The notes under the pieces: model-generated
Told to the model about the DNA's origin: nothing
Database searches by the model: none
The model's input: the letters and a program-made list of their open reading frames with translations, nothing else
Shown here: piece by piece, positions 1 to 9,227 of the stretch
How the letters are laid out: every line of letters starts with the position of its first letter
Position numbering within the stretch: position 1 is the first letter of the stretch
Program-made: the position numbers and the translations under genes
From: Mycolicibacter algericus DSM 45454
GTDB taxonomy: Bacteria; Actinomycetota; Actinomycetes; Mycobacteriales; Mycobacteriaceae
Assembly: GCF_002086455.1 (NCBI RefSeq)
Contig: NZ_MVHC01000002.1
Coordinates: forward strand, 62,001 to 126,000
Length of the DNA: 64,000 nucleotides
Reading direction: 5' to 3'

Positions 1-338
1 ATCGCCAGTTCCGGTGCGTGATGCAGCACCTGCATCACCACCTCGTCCCGCCGCAGCCGTGCGGCCACCGCCACGATCCGCTCGACCAGCGCCGCACGTC
101 CGGCCCCCGGCACGGTCACCTCGGTCCAGGCGTCGGTAACCCGGGCGGTGAGCAGCGCGGCGATCACCGAGCGGCTGTCGGGCCACCGCCGGTACACCGT
201 GGGACGGCTCACCCCGGCACGGCGCGCGATGGCCGCCAAGGTCACCCGCTCCACGCCCAACGCCAGCAGACAACTCGCAGCGGCGTCGAGAATCCGGTCC
301 CCCACAGCAAGCTGCTCGTCATTACTGGTTGACAGCAT
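1..338 (-). CDS. TetR family transcriptional regulator (partial, C-terminus beyond left edge)
   Basis: Reading leftwards from the ATG at 338-336, an open frame of 112 codons runs off the window edge without a stop. Residues about 10-60 have the TetR DNA-binding domain: a first helix starting GDRILDAAASCLL, then VTLAAIARRAGVSRPTVYRRWPD, the classic helix-turn-helix with its YRRWP end. The ligand-binding domain is mostly missing. It is divergent from the flavoprotein gene, with 17 bp between the two start codons, so it very probably represses that gene and itself. The position matches Rv2250c of M. tuberculosis as I remember it. The family call is secure; the effector is unknown. Confidence 0.88.
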   Translation of the reverse strand, partial: MLSTSNDEQLAVGDRILDAAASCLLALGVERVTLAAIARRAGVSRPTVYRRWPDSRSVIAALLTARVTDAWTEVTVPGAGRAALVERIVAVAARLRRDEVVMQVLHHAPELA

Positions 339-353
339 ATGTAATACTGTAAC
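328..353. promoter_or_regulatory. Shared TetR operator/promoter of divergent genes
   Basis: An imperfect inverted repeat, GTTGACAG ... CTGTAAC, spans the TetR start codon and ends 2 bp before the flavoprotein ATG. A -10-like TACTGT (345-350) lies 5 bp before the ATG at 356, the spacing of a leaderless transcript. A TetR dimer bound here would cover both starts. This is inferred from position and symmetry. Confidence 0.4.
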
Positions 354-355
354 GC

Positions 356-1975
356 ATGACTCCGCCCGATGCCCAGGATGTCCTCACTCCCCCGATGAAG
401 TGGAACGCCTGGGGCGACCCGGACGCCGCCAAACCGCTGTCTGACGGCATCCGCCAGCTGTTGAAGGCCGCACTGGGCATCGAGGGCACCGACGCCGTCG
501 CGGCCGAGCCCGATCAGGTGGCGCTGCGGCCATCGGCGCTTGCCGACACCGATCGCCGGGCGCTGGCAGCGATCGTCGGCGAGGAATTCTGCCGTGTCGA
601 TCAGCGCGGGCGACTGTTGCGCGCCGGCGGCAAATCCACGCTGGATTTGCTGCGGCGCAACAGATCCGGAATCCAGGATGCGCCCGACGCGGTGCTGCTG
701 CCGGGGTTCGAACTCGACATCGTCGCGATCCTGGAGTACTGCAGCCGGCACAACATCGCGGTGGTCCCGTTCGGCGGCGGTACCAGCGTGGTCGGTGGCC
801 TCGACCCCATCCGCGGTGCGTGTAAGGCCGTGGTGTCGCTGGACCTGCGCCGCTTCGATCAGCTGCTGGAACTCGACGAGGTCTCCGGCGAGGCGGAGTT
901 CGGCGCCGGGGTCACCGGACCGGAGGCCGAACGACTGCTGGGCGAGCGCGGTTTCTCACTCGGCCACTTTCCGCAGAGTTTCCAGTTCGCCACCCTCGGC
1001 GGGTTTGCGGCCACCCGGTCCTCGGGTCAGGATTCGGCCGGCTACGGCCGGTTCGACGATATGGTCCGCGGGCTGCGGATGATCACCCCGGCCGGGGTTC
1101 TGGATTCGGGGCGGGCCCCGGCGTCGGCGGCCGGACCTGACCTACGCCAGTTGCTGATCGGTTCCGAGGGCGTCTTCGGCGTGATCACCCGGGTCCGGGT
1201 GCGGGTGCATCCGGTGCCGGCGACCACCCGCTATGAGGCGTGGTCGTTCCCGGACTTCGCCACCGGCGCCGCCGCGCTGCGGGCGATCACCCAGACCGGC
1301 ACCGGCCCCACCGTCGTCCGGCTCTCCGACGAGGCTGAGACCGGCGTCAACCTGGCCAGCACCGAACAGATCGGCGAGCAGCAGATCACCGGCGGCTGCC
1401 TGGCGATCACCCTGTTCGAGGGCACCGCCGAACACACCGAGAGCCGGCATGCCGAAACCCGGGCGCTGCTGGCCGGCCACGGCGGCACCTCGCTGGGCGA
1501 GGGGCCGGCGCGGGCCTGGGAACACGGCCGCTTCTCCGCTCCGTACCTGCGGGATTCGCTGCTGGCGGCGGGAGCGCTGTGCGAAACGCTGGAGACCGCC
1601 ACCGCCTGGTCCAACCTCGGCACACTCAAGGCCGCCGTCACCGACGCGCTGACCACCGCACTGGCCGACAGCGGCACGCCGGCACTGGTGCTGTGCCACA
1701 TCTCGCACGTCTACGCAGGCGGCGCGTCGCTGTATTTCACCGTCGTCGCCGGGCAGCGCGGCAACCCGATCGACCAGTGGCTGGCGGCGAAAACCGCTGC
1801 GAGCGAAGCGATCATGCGCAACGGTGGCACCATCACCCACCACCACGCCGTCGGCGCCGACCACCGGCGCTGGATGGTCGACGAGGTGGGCGAGCTCGGG
1901 GTGCAGGTGCTGCGGGCGGTAAAGGCAACACTGGATCCGGCCGGCATCCTCAACCCCGGCAAGCTGATCCCGTGA
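356..1975 (+). CDS. FAD-linked oxidase, alkyldihydroxyacetonephosphate synthase-like
   Basis: A 539-residue flavoprotein of the VAO/GlcD family. The N-terminal MKWNAWGDP and KPLSDGI segments are typical of AgpS-like enzymes. The FAD-binding PP-loop is VVPFGGGTSVVGG (about residue 140), and GRFDDMVRGLRM and LLIGSEGVFGVITRVRVRV follow. The HHHAVGADH segment near residue 495 and the end DPAGILNPGKLIP are family signatures. AgpS makes the ether bond of ether lipids, but mycobacterial members are not proven to do so. It overlaps the next gene, a diacylglycerol kinase, as GTGA, which suggests a shared lipid role. Likely orthologue of Rv2251. The start is supported by a -10 box at leaderless spacing. 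Confidence 0.85.
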   Translation: MTPPDAQDVLTPPMKWNAWGDPDAAKPLSDGIRQLLKAALGIEGTDAVAAEPDQVALRPSALADTDRRALAAIVGEEFCRVDQRGRLLRAGGKSTLDLLRRNRSGIQDAPDAVLLPGFELDIVAILEYCSRHNIAVVPFGGGTSVVGGLDPIRGACKAVVSLDLRRFDQLLELDEVSGEAEFGAGVTGPEAERLLGERGFSLGHFPQSFQFATLGGFAATRSSGQDSAGYGRFDDMVRGLRMITPAGVLDSGRAPASAAGPDLRQLLIGSEGVFGVITRVRVRVHPVPATTRYEAWSFPDFATGAAALRAITQTGTGPTVVRLSDEAETGVNLASTEQIGEQQITGGCLAITLFEGTAEHTESRHAETRALLAGHGGTSLGEGPARAWEHGRFSAPYLRDSLLAAGALCETLETATAWSNLGTLKAAVTDALTTALADSGTPALVLCHISHVYAGGASLYFTVVAGQRGNPIDQWLAAKTAASEAIMRNGGTITHHHAVGADHRRWMVDEVGELGVQVLRAVKATLDPAGILNPGKLIP

Positions 1976-2880
1976 CACGCCGGATCGGGCGGGTCACGCT
2001 GCTGACCAATCCGGCGGCCGGGCACGGCAACGCCCGGCATGCGGCCGAGCGGGCCCTCGCCCGCTTCCAGCAGCGCGGCGTGGACGTCAACCACATCGTC
2101 GGCTCCGATCCCCGGCACGCCCGGCAGCTGCTCGACGAGGCGCTGGCCGCCGGCACCGACGCCGTGGTGGTGGCCGGCGGCGACGGGGTCATCTCGTTGG
2201 CGCTGCAGGCGCTGGCCCTCGGCGCCGTGCCGTTGGGAATCGTCCCGGCCGGCACCGGCAACGATCACGCCCGCGAATACGGTCTGCCCACCGGGAACCC
2301 CGAGGCGGCCGCCGACGTCGTCGTCGACGGATTCACGGAAACGGTCGACCTGGGCCGCATCACCGCCGACGGCGGCGCCCCGTCGTGGTTCGGCACCGTG
2401 ATGGCGGCCGGCTTCGACTCACTGGTCAGCGATCGAGTCAACCGGATGCGCTGGCCGCACGGGCGGATGCGCTACAACCTGGCCATGGTGGCCGAGATGT
2501 CCAAGCTGCGGCTGCTGCCGTTCCGGCTGACCTTCGACGACGACGAGCCGATGGAGATCGATCTGACCCTGGCGGCGTTCGGCAACACCCGCAGTTATGG
2601 CGGCGGGATGCTGATCTGCCCGGGCGCCGACCACGCCGACGGCCTGCTCGACGTCACGATGGTGCATTCGGGATCGCGCACCAAGCTGATCCGGCTGTTC
2701 CCGACCGTGTTCAAGGGCACCCATGTGGGCCTCGACGAGGTGAGCACCCGGCGGGCGGCCTCGGTCCGGGTGGAATGCCCGGGCATCAACGCCTACGCCG
2801 ACGGAGACTTCGTCGCCCCCCTTCCGGTGACGGTGACGGCGGTACCGGGCGCACTGCAGATCCTGCGCCCCGCCGGCTGA
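1972..2880 (+). CDS. Diacylglycerol kinase family lipid kinase
   Basis: A 302-residue protein of the DAGK catalytic (DgkB/YegS) family, which transfers phosphate from ATP to diacylglycerol or related lipids at the membrane. The nucleotide-binding motif is VVVAGGDGVIS (about residues 62-72), followed by PLGIVPAGTGNDHARE. The glycine-rich NPAAGHGNA near the N-terminus and YADGDF near the C-terminus also fit. The GTG at 1972 overlaps the TGA of the preceding flavoprotein gene, so the two are probably translationally coupled. Position and family match Rv2252, reported to phosphorylate diacylglycerol and linked to phosphatidylinositol mannosides (from memory). Longer upstream open frames lie over the flavoprotein gene and are not credible starts. 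Confidence 0.9.
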   Translation: MTRRIGRVTLLTNPAAGHGNARHAAERALARFQQRGVDVNHIVGSDPRHARQLLDEALAAGTDAVVVAGGDGVISLALQALALGAVPLGIVPAGTGNDHAREYGLPTGNPEAAADVVVDGFTETVDLGRITADGGAPSWFGTVMAAGFDSLVSDRVNRMRWPHGRMRYNLAMVAEMSKLRLLPFRLTFDDDEPMEIDLTLAAFGNTRSYGGGMLICPGADHADGLLDVTMVHSGSRTKLIRLFPTVFKGTHVGLDEVSTRRAASVRVECPGINAYADGDFVAPLPVTVTAVPGALQILRPAG

Positions 2881-2950
2881 CCGCGAGCGCGCGTATCCCC
2901 GAGCGACACACCGGGAAACTCACCGCTGTTGCGCACGCTCGCGCCCGCGC

Positions 2951-3463
2951 TTACCCCACGCCGCGGCTGAGCCAGGACACCTCCGCGCCGTCGCCGCCGT
3001 CGCGGAAGGCCTCCAGGGCCTCGTCCCAGGCGGTGCCCAGCACCGTTTCCAGCTCGGCGGCCAACGCGTCGGCGCCGGCCGCCATCATGGTGCGCAGGCG
3101 GTTCTCGCCGACCATCACGTCACCGTTGGCGCTCATCGATCCACTCCACAGCCCCAATTGAGGGGTGTGGCTGAACCGGTGCCCGTCGACGCCGGCGCTG
3201 GGATCCTCGGTGACCTCGAATCGCAACACCGACCAGGAGCGCAGCGCGCTGGCCAGGCGAGCACCGGTCCCGACCGGCCCGACCCAGTTGACCACTGCGC
3301 GCAGTTGCCCGGGCATGGCCGGCTGTGGTGTCCAGTTGAGTTTGGCCTGCGCGTTCAACGTCGAGGTCAGCGCCCATTCGACATGCGGGCACACCGCCGC
3401 GGGCGACGCGTGGATGTACACCACGCCGCTGGTCACGTCGGCGAATTGATTCGTCGCGCGCAT
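2951..3463 (-). CDS. DUF3145 family protein
   Basis: A 170-residue conserved actinobacterial protein of unknown function. I recognise the family from MRATNQFADVTSG, PHVEWAL, NWVGPVGTGA and the C-terminal AWDEALEAFRDGGD. I chose the ATG at 3463 because AAGGAG lies just upstream and the family begins here; a frame extending to 3502 exists but adds an unrelated 13 residues. No signal peptide or membrane segment is visible. It is convergent with the lipid kinase. Upstream (3503-3591) is a short AT-rich stretch that probably holds its promoter. No catalytic motif is apparent, so I assign no role. Confidence 0.82.
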   Translation of the reverse strand: MRATNQFADVTSGVVYIHASPAAVCPHVEWALTSTLNAQAKLNWTPQPAMPGQLRAVVNWVGPVGTGARLASALRSWSVLRFEVTEDPSAGVDGHRFSHTPQLGLWSGSMSANGDVMVGENRLRTMMAAGADALAAELETVLGTAWDEALEAFRDGGDGAEVSWLSRGVG

Positions 3464-3591
3464 CAGTTGCTCCTTCGGATCCACGAGGGACGTCTTCCCC
3501 AACGACCTGGCGGAACCGAGTGGAACGGTGCTGATGCTGCTGTTTATTTAGTGTCGTATGTGTCTATTGTGCCTCGTGAGACGCCTGTTGG

Positions 3592-4419
3592 CTAGTCCCC
3601 GCCGTACTCCGACACGACCGCGTCGGCCAGCGCCGGCCACCGGGACATCACCCAGTCCCCGAAGTCGCGGTCGCTGAGCACCACCAACACCCGCTCGATC
3701 ACCGGATCAGCCCAGATCAGCGTGCCCGACTGGCCGAAATGGCCGTAGGTCTGCACCGAGTTGGCCGCCCCGGTCCAATGCGGGGATTTGCCGTCGCGGA
3801 TCTCGAAGCCCAGCCCCCAGTCGTTGGGCCGCTGGCGCCCGTACCCGGGCAGCACACCGTCCAGGCCGGGGAATTGCACCTGGGTGGCCTCGGCATGCAG
3901 CTGCGGCGACACCGTGACCGGCGCCAGCAGGTCACCGGCAAATGCGGCCAGATCGGCAACAGTCGAGGTAACCCCGAAACCTGCCGCCGCAGCACCGCCG
4001 TCCAGCCGGCTGGCCGACATCCCCAGCGGTTCGAACACCGCTTCGGTCAGGTAGCGACCGAATTCAATACCGGATGCCTGCTGCACTGCCTTGGCCAGCA
4101 CGGCGAAGCCGTGGTTGGAGTACACCCGCCGGGTGCCCGGCTTGGCCAGCACCCGGTCGGAGTCCGCCGAGAGCCCGGAGGCGTGCGCGAGCAGATGTCG
4201 CACCGTGGCGCCGGGCGGCCCGGCCGGGGTGTCCAACTCGACGGCGCCCTCCTCGACCGCGACCTGCACCGCCCGCGCAACCAGCGGTTTGGTCACCGAC
4301 GCCAGATAAAACGAGCGCGTGGTGTCGCCGCGGTCGGCCAGCACGCCCTGCGGACCGATGACCGCCGCGGCAACGTGGTCGACGGGCCAGTCATCGAGGG
4401 CATCGAGGGCTGCAGACAT
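3592..4419 (-). CDS. Beta-lactamase-fold serine hydrolase (class C / esterase type)
   Basis: A 275-residue penicillin-binding-protein-like hydrolase. The SxxK nucleophile motif is SVTK near residue 41 in YLASVTKPLVAR. The second motif is YSN in RRVYSNHGFAVLA, and HFGQSG near residue 215 occupies the place of the third motif. Related mycobacterial proteins are esterases or D-Ala-peptidase-like enzymes rather than true beta-lactamases. There is no signal peptide, so it probably acts in the cytoplasm. It starts 11 bp after the stop of the AraC-type regulator on the same strand, so the two are probably co-transcribed. The substrate is unknown. Confidence 0.82.
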   Translation of the reverse strand: MSAALDALDDWPVDHVAAAVIGPQGVLADRGDTTRSFYLASVTKPLVARAVQVAVEEGAVELDTPAGPPGATVRHLLAHASGLSADSDRVLAKPGTRRVYSNHGFAVLAKAVQQASGIEFGRYLTEAVFEPLGMSASRLDGGAAAAGFGVTSTVADLAAFAGDLLAPVTVSPQLHAEATQVQFPGLDGVLPGYGRQRPNDWGLGFEIRDGKSPHWTGAANSVQTYGHFGQSGTLIWADPVIERVLVVLSDRDFGDWVMSRWPALADAVVSEYGGD

Positions 4420-4430
4420 CGGCCGCCAGC

Positions 4431-5429
4431 CTAGCCTCGAACCGCCTTGCGGTAGCTACTCGCGCTGCACCCGAACCAGCGACGGCAGGACCGGCTGAGC
4501 ACGCTCTGCTCGGCGTATCCGAGTTCGCGGGCCAGGTGCGACAGGCTGATGTCGGTCTCGCGCAGATAGCGATCGGCGGCGTCTCGGCGGACACCGTCGA
4601 CCAGGGCGGCGAACGTGGTCTGCTCGGCGGCCAGCCGCCGGTGCAGCGCCTTGGGGTGCAGGCCGAGCTCGTCCGCGATCAGCTCCAGGCTCACCGTCCC
4701 GGTGGGCAACAGCTGGCGGGCCATGACGCGCACCGACGCGGCGATGCCGGGCGACTCGTCGGTCATGGCGCGCAGGTAATGCACCATGGCCTGGTGCGCC
4801 TGGTCGTCGCGGTGCAGCGGGCGGTTCAGGTCGGCGGTACGGAAGGTGAACCCCGCGACCGGTTGCGCGAAGTAGGGGCGGCAGCCGAAGTAAGCCAGGT
4901 ACTCACGCACCGGGGTCAAGGGTTCATGCGGAAGGTGCACCGACAGCGGCGCATACGGGCTGTCGAACATCATCCGCATGATGCCCAGCGACACCCCGAG
5001 CGACAGCTCGGTGGTCTGCGGGTGCGGCGGCGAGCGCTCGAGCAGGACGTCGAAGGCATAGAACGACTCGCTGCTCTTCGCCCCCGGGGTGATGCGGGCC
5101 GAGATCGCCGGGCTGTAGGCGGACATGAACCGCTCCACGATCGAGAACCCCCCGCCGACGGTGGCCGCGGTGCGCGCAGCCACGCCGAGCGGCCCGAAGA
5201 TGTCGATGTCCTGGCGCAGTGCCAGCCGTCGCCCGAAATCCGGGCAATCGACTGCATTCGCTGCACCTTCAATGGCGAGGATTACCGCGCGGTACGGCAC
5301 GAACAGCTCGTGAGTTCCGGCCGCACCGGAAGGCACCCCGGCCGCCGCCAGTAACGCCGCCGGATCGCCGCCGAGTTCGGCGACCAGCTCCGGATAACCG
5401 GACAACGCGGTGCCGCGCACCACCGACAT
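4431..5429 (-). CDS. AraC family transcriptional regulator (arabinose-binding-like N-domain)
   Basis: A 332-residue regulator from the chosen start. The C-terminal 100 residues hold two helix-turn-helices: LELIADELGLHPKALHRRLA and ISLSHLARELGYAEQSVLSRSC, with a WFGCSASSYR ending. The N-terminal 180 residues resemble the domain of OruR/ArgR-type AraC proteins. I chose the ATG at 5429; another ATG at 5489 would leave only 33 bp to the divergent amidohydrolase start and would put the direct repeats of 5428-5457 inside the gene. It is divergent from the amidohydrolase-mscR operon, which it probably activates, and is followed by the serine hydrolase gene. The ligand is unknown. Confidence 0.85.
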   Translation of the reverse strand: MSVVRGTALSGYPELVAELGGDPAALLAAAGVPSGAAGTHELFVPYRAVILAIEGAANAVDCPDFGRRLALRQDIDIFGPLGVAARTAATVGGGFSIVERFMSAYSPAISARITPGAKSSESFYAFDVLLERSPPHPQTTELSLGVSLGIMRMMFDSPYAPLSVHLPHEPLTPVREYLAYFGCRPYFAQPVAGFTFRTADLNRPLHRDDQAHQAMVHYLRAMTDESPGIAASVRVMARQLLPTGTVSLELIADELGLHPKALHRRLAAEQTTFAALVDGVRRDAADRYLRETDISLSHLARELGYAEQSVLSRSCRRWFGCSASSYRKAVRG

Positions 5430-5457
5430 GTCCGCAAATATCAAAGAAATGTCCGCA
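5428..5457. promoter_or_regulatory. Direct repeats, candidate AraC operator
   Basis: ATGTCCGCA occurs twice in the same orientation, at 5428-5436 and 5449-5457, 21 bp apart (two helical turns). AraC-family monomers bind direct repeats on one DNA face, and this pair lies between an AraC gene and the divergent operon starting at 5523. The first copy overlaps the preferred AraC start codon. Confidence 0.5.
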
Positions 5458-5522
5458 GTTGTCAAGACTTCGCCTGCCGGGCAGGCCATGCTGAATCAGG
5501 CATCGATCGGAAGGAACGTCCC

Positions 5523-7325
5523 GTGAGCTTTGACACCGTGATTCGTGGCGGCCGGTGGTTCGACGGCACCGGCGCGCCGTCGGCGATCCGCAACATCGGT
5601 ATCCGCGACGGTCATGTCGCCGCGATCTCGGCCGAACCGCTCGACGAAGCGGGCTGCGGCCAGGTGATCGACGCCGCCGGCAAATGGGTGCTGCCGGGAC
5701 TGCTCGACATCCACACCCACTACGACGTCGAGGTGCTGGTCGCCCCGTCGCTGTCGGAGTCGGTCCGGCACGGTGTCACCACGGTGCTGGTCGGATCGTG
5801 TTCGCTGTCGACCATCCACGTCGACGGCCAGGACGCCGGCGACCTGTTCGGCCGGGTGGAGGCGATCCCGCGCCAGTACGTCGTCGACACCATCGACAAG
5901 CACAAGGACTGGTCGAATTGCGCGGACTACATCGCCGGCCTGGAGCGGCTGCCGCTCGGACCGAACGTGACCGCATTCATCGGACATTCCGATATGCGCG
6001 CCGCAACCATGGGCCTGGACCGCGCCACCCGCGGCGACGCTCGGCCCACCCCGGCTGAGCAGGCCCGGATGGAGCAGATGCTCGACGAGGCGCTGCAGGC
6101 CGGGTTCGTCGGGATGTCGTCCCAACAGCTGCTTTTCGACAAGATGGACGGTGACGTCTGCCGGTCACGCACCCTGCCGTCGACGTACGCCAAGCCGAGA
6201 GAACTGCGCCGGCTCAAGGCGAAGCTGCGCCGCAGCGGACGGATCCTGCAGGCCGGCCCGGACGTCAAGAACCCGTTCGATGTGGTCTCCCAGTTGGCGC
6301 AGGCGCTGGGCATCTTCCGCCGGCCGCTCAAAACCAGCCTGCTGGCCGCCGCTGACGTCAAGAGCAACCCGCTTGCGGTTCCGGCGATGATCAAGGCCTC
6401 GCGCGTGCTGAACAAGCTGGGCGCCGACTTCCGCTGGCAGCACCTGCCGGTGCCGTTCGAGGTCTACGCCGACGGCATCGATCTGGTGATCTTCGAGGAG
6501 TTCGGCTCCGGCGCCGAAGCGCTGCACCTGCGCGAGTCGGTCGAACGCGACGAGCTGATGCGCGACGAGGGCTACCGGCGGCGCTTCCGCAAGGACTACC
6601 AGAACAAGTACGGCCCACGGGTTTGGCACCGCGACTTCTTCGACGCCGAGATCGTCGAGTGCCCCGACGCGTCGGTGATCGGGAAGTCCTTCGGTCAGGT
6701 CGGGGTGGACCGCGGCGGGGTGCATCCCGTCGACGCCTTCCTCGACCTGGTGCTGGAACACGGAACCGCGCTGCGCTGGCACACCACCATCTCCAACCAC
6801 CGTCCCGACATGCTCCGCAAGATCGCCCGTGAGCCGGGCGTCCAGATGGGCTTCTCGGACGCCGGCGCACACCTGCGCAACATGGCGTTCTACAACATGG
6901 GCCTGCGGCTGTTGCGCCACGTCCTCGACGCACAGCAGGCCGGGCAGCCGTTCCTGTCGATCGAGCAGGCGGTGCACCGGCTGACCGGTGAACTGGCCGA
7001 CTGGTACCGCATCGACGCCGGCCACCTACGGGTGGGTGATCGCGCCGACGTCGTGGTGATCGACCCCGCCCACCTCGACGACACGCTGGATGCCTACGTC
7101 GAGGAGACCTTCGCCGCCTACGGCGGTATGTCGCGCATGGTCAACCGCAACGACGCGGCCGTCACCGCCGTGTTCATCTCGGGCCGCGCGGTGGTCCTCG
7201 ACGGGCAACCCACCGGCGTGCTCGGCACGCAACGCACCGGAAGCTTCCTGCGCGCCGACACCCGAACCCCGGCCGTCACCGCGCAGGCCACGGTGCCGGC
7301 GGCGGGCGCCCCAACCGCAACATAA
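5523..7325 (+). CDS. Amidohydrolase family protein, N-acyl-D-amino-acid deacylase-like
   Basis: A 600-residue metal-dependent hydrolase of the D-aminoacylase branch. The N-terminal [14 protein letters not shown] and the metal-binding HxH in [12 protein letters not shown] (about residue 65) are diagnostic. SDAGAHLRN near residue 450 carries the metal-binding Asp, and [14 protein letters not shown] closes the small beta domain. The family removes acyl groups from D-amino acids or opens related cyclic amides; the true substrate here is unknown. The GTG start at 5523 has GGAAGG upstream. It is the first gene of an operon with mscR and an MBL hydrolase, starting 10 bp before mscR, and it lies behind the AraC-type repeats. 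Confidence 0.85.
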   Translation: MSFDTVIRGGRWFDGTGAPSAIRNIGIRDGHVAAISAEPLDEAGCGQVIDAAGKWVLPGLLDIHTHYDVEVLVAPSLSESVRHGVTTVLVGSCSLSTIHVDGQDAGDLFGRVEAIPRQYVVDTIDKHKDWSNCADYIAGLERLPLGPNVTAFIGHSDMRAATMGLDRATRGDARPTPAEQARMEQMLDEALQAGFVGMSSQQLLFDKMDGDVCRSRTLPSTYAKPRELRRLKAKLRRSGRILQAGPDVKNPFDVVSQLAQALGIFRRPLKTSLLAAADVKSNPLAVPAMIKASRVLNKLGADFRWQHLPVPFEVYADGIDLVIFEEFGSGAEALHLRESVERDELMRDEGYRRRFRKDYQNKYGPRVWHRDFFDAEIVECPDASVIGKSFGQVGVDRGGVHPVDAFLDLVLEHGTALRWHTTISNHRPDMLRKIAREPGVQMGFSDAGAHLRNMAFYNMGLRLLRHVLDAQQAGQPFLSIEQAVHRLTGELADWYRIDAGHLRVGDRADVVVIDPAHLDDTLDAYVEETFAAYGGMSRMVNRNDAAVTAVFISGRAVVLDGQPTGVLGTQRTGSFLRADTRTPAVTAQATVPAAGAPTAT

Positions 7326-7335
7326 GGTTGGCATC

Positions 7336-8421
7336 ATGAGTCAGACAGTGCGCGGCGTGATCTCCCGCGAAAAGGGCAAACCGGTCGAAGTGACCGACAT
7401 CGTCATCCCCGACCCCGGTGCCAAGGACGTCGTCGTCGCCATCACCGCCTGCGGGGTGTGCCACACCGACCTGACCTACCGGGACGGCGGCATCAACGAC
7501 AGCTACCCGTTCCTGCTGGGCCACGAGGCCGCCGGCACCGTCGAGTCGGTGGGCTCGGCGGTGACCGCGGTCGAGCCCGGTGACTTCGTGGTGCTGAACT
7601 GGCGCGCGGTGTGCGGACAGTGCCGGGCCTGCAAGCGCGGCCGCCCACACTTGTGCTTCGACACCTTCAACGCCTCGAAGCCGATGACGTTGGTAGACGG
7701 CACCGAGCTGACCCCGGCGCTGGGCATCGGGGCGTTCGCCGACAAGACACTGGTGCACGAGGGTCAATGCACCAGGGTCGATCCGGCCGCCGACCCGGCG
7801 GTGGCCGGACTGTTGGGCTGCGGGGTGATGGCCGGCGTGGGCGCGGCGATCAACACCGGCGGCGTCACCCGCGACGACACGGTCGCGGTGATCGGCTGCG
7901 GCGGCGTGGGCGATGCCGCGATCGCCGGTGCGGCCCTGGTCGGCGCCCGCCGAATCATCGCCGTGGACACCGACGACACCAAACTGGACTGGGCCCGCGG
8001 CTTCGGCGCGACCGACACCATCAACGCCCGCACCCAAGATCCGGTCGAGATCATCCAGGAGCTCACCGACGGCTTCGGCGCTGACGTGGTGATCGACGCC
8101 GTCGGGCGCCCAGAGACCTGGAAGCAGGCGTTCTATGCCCGTGACCTGGCGGGAACCGTTGTGCTGGTGGGGGTTCCGACCCCCGACATGCGGCTGGACA
8201 TGCCGTTGATCGACTTCTTCTCCCACGGCGGGTCGCTGAAGTCGTCCTGGTACGGCGACTGCCTTCCCGAGCGCGACTTCCCCACGCTGATCAGCCTCTA
8301 CCTGCAGGGTCGGCTGCCGCTGGAGAAGTTCGTCTCCGAACGCATCGGACTCGACGACATCGAGGAGGCCTTCGACAAGATGCACGACGGTAAGGTGTTG
8401 CGCTCGGTGGTGATGTTGTGA
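7336..8421 (+). CDS. mscR: Mycothiol-dependent formaldehyde dehydrogenase / S-nitrosomycothiol reductase
   Basis: A 361-residue class III zinc alcohol dehydrogenase. The catalytic zinc cysteine is in TACGVCHTD and the zinc histidine in LLGHEAAG. The structural zinc cysteines are in [15 protein letters not shown], and the NAD-binding glycines in [11 protein letters not shown]. MscR uses mycothiol in place of glutathione to oxidise formaldehyde (as its adduct) and to reduce S-nitrosomycothiol. The length and the MBL-fold partner match Rv2259-Rv2260 (from memory). The ATG lies 10 bp after the amidohydrolase stop, and the stop overlaps the GTG of the MBL gene, so the three are one operon. Confidence 0.85.
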   Translation: MSQTVRGVISREKGKPVEVTDIVIPDPGAKDVVVAITACGVCHTDLTYRDGGINDSYPFLLGHEAAGTVESVGSAVTAVEPGDFVVLNWRAVCGQCRACKRGRPHLCFDTFNASKPMTLVDGTELTPALGIGAFADKTLVHEGQCTRVDPAADPAVAGLLGCGVMAGVGAAINTGGVTRDDTVAVIGCGGVGDAAIAGAALVGARRIIAVDTDDTKLDWARGFGATDTINARTQDPVEIIQELTDGFGADVVIDAVGRPETWKQAFYARDLAGTVVLVGVPTPDMRLDMPLIDFFSHGGSLKSSWYGDCLPERDFPTLISLYLQGRLPLEKFVSERIGLDDIEEAFDKMHDGKVLRSVVML

Positions 8422-9047
8422 GCGGCCCCGCCATTCAGCGCGTCGTGACCAGCGGCACGTTCGAGCTCGACGGCGGCAGTTGGGACGTCGACAACAACAT
8501 CTGGATCGTCGGCGACGACTCGGAGGTGGTGGTCTTCGACGCCGCCCACACCGCCGCGCCGATTATCGAAGGCGTCGGCGGCCGCAAGGTGGTCGCGGTG
8601 GTGTGCACGCACGGCCACAACGACCACATCACCGTGGCGCCGGAACTCGGCGAAACGTTCGACGCTCCGGTGCTGCTGCACCCCTCCGACGAGATGCTGT
8701 GGCGGATGACGCATCCGGACAAGGACTTTCGGCCGCTATCGGACGACCAGACGCTGCGGGTGGCCGGCACCGAGCTCCGGGCTCTGCACACGCCGGGCCA
8801 CTCGCCGGGATCGGTGTGCTGGTACGCGCCCGAACTGCGCGCGGTGTTCAGCGGCGACACGCTGTTCTCGGGCGGGCCGGGCGCAACCGGACGCTCGTTC
8901 TCGGACTTCCCGACGATCCTGGCGTCGATCTCCGAGCAGCTCGGCAGTCTGCCGGACGACACCGTCGTCTACACCGGCCACGGCGACAACACCCGAATCG
9001 GCGACGAACTGGTCAACTACGACGAATGGGTGGCCCGCGGCCACTGA
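8418..9047 (+). CDS. MBL-fold metallo-hydrolase (glyoxalase II-like)
   Basis: A 209-residue metallo-beta-lactamase-fold hydrolase. The metal motif HxHxDH appears as CTHGHNDHI (about residues 69-77). HTPGHSPGS and FSGDTLF give the next ligands, and YTGHGDNT the last histidine. Glyoxalase II-like proteins cleave thioesters, so a natural guess is hydrolysis of S-formylmycothiol made by the upstream MscR. The GTG at 8418 overlaps the TGA of mscR, which argues for coupling and a joint pathway. The stop codon is contained in the first unit of the 59-bp tandem repeat that fills the space to the next gene. Confidence 0.87.
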   Translation: MSGPAIQRVVTSGTFELDGGSWDVDNNIWIVGDDSEVVVFDAAHTAAPIIEGVGGRKVVAVVCTHGHNDHITVAPELGETFDAPVLLHPSDEMLWRMTHPDKDFRPLSDDQTLRVAGTELRALHTPGHSPGSVCWYAPELRAVFSGDTLFSGGPGATGRSFSDFPTILASISEQLGSLPDDTVVYTGHGDNTRIGDELVNYDEWVARGH

Positions 9048-9224
9048 CGATGCACCGCGAGGAACGAGCGGTGAGGAGGAAGCGGCCCACCCGGCATGGC
9101 CACTGACGATGCACCGCGAGGAACGAGCGGTGAGGAGGAAGCGGCCCACCCAACCTGGCCACTGACGATGCACCGCGAGGAACGAGCGGTGAGAAGGAAG
9201 CGGCCCACCCGGCATGGCCACTGA
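9041..9224. repeat. Three 59-bp tandem repeats, MIRU-like
   Basis: Units start at 9041, 9100 and 9159, and a 7-bp partial unit starts at 9218. Unit 2 differs from unit 1 at three bases near its end and unit 3 at one (GAGGAGG to GAGAAGG). On the minus strand each unit reads GCCGCTTCCTCCTCACCGCT ... GCATCGTC, which resembles the mycobacterial MIRU element as I remember it. As in MIRUs, a stop and an ATG sit together (TGACGATG). The array exactly fills the gap between two convergent genes. Confidence 0.85.
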
Positions 9225-9227
9225 GCC

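Noticed and set aside
9041..9224. CRISPR array
   Set aside because: Repeats are contiguous 59-bp tandem units without variable spacers, and no cas gene is present.
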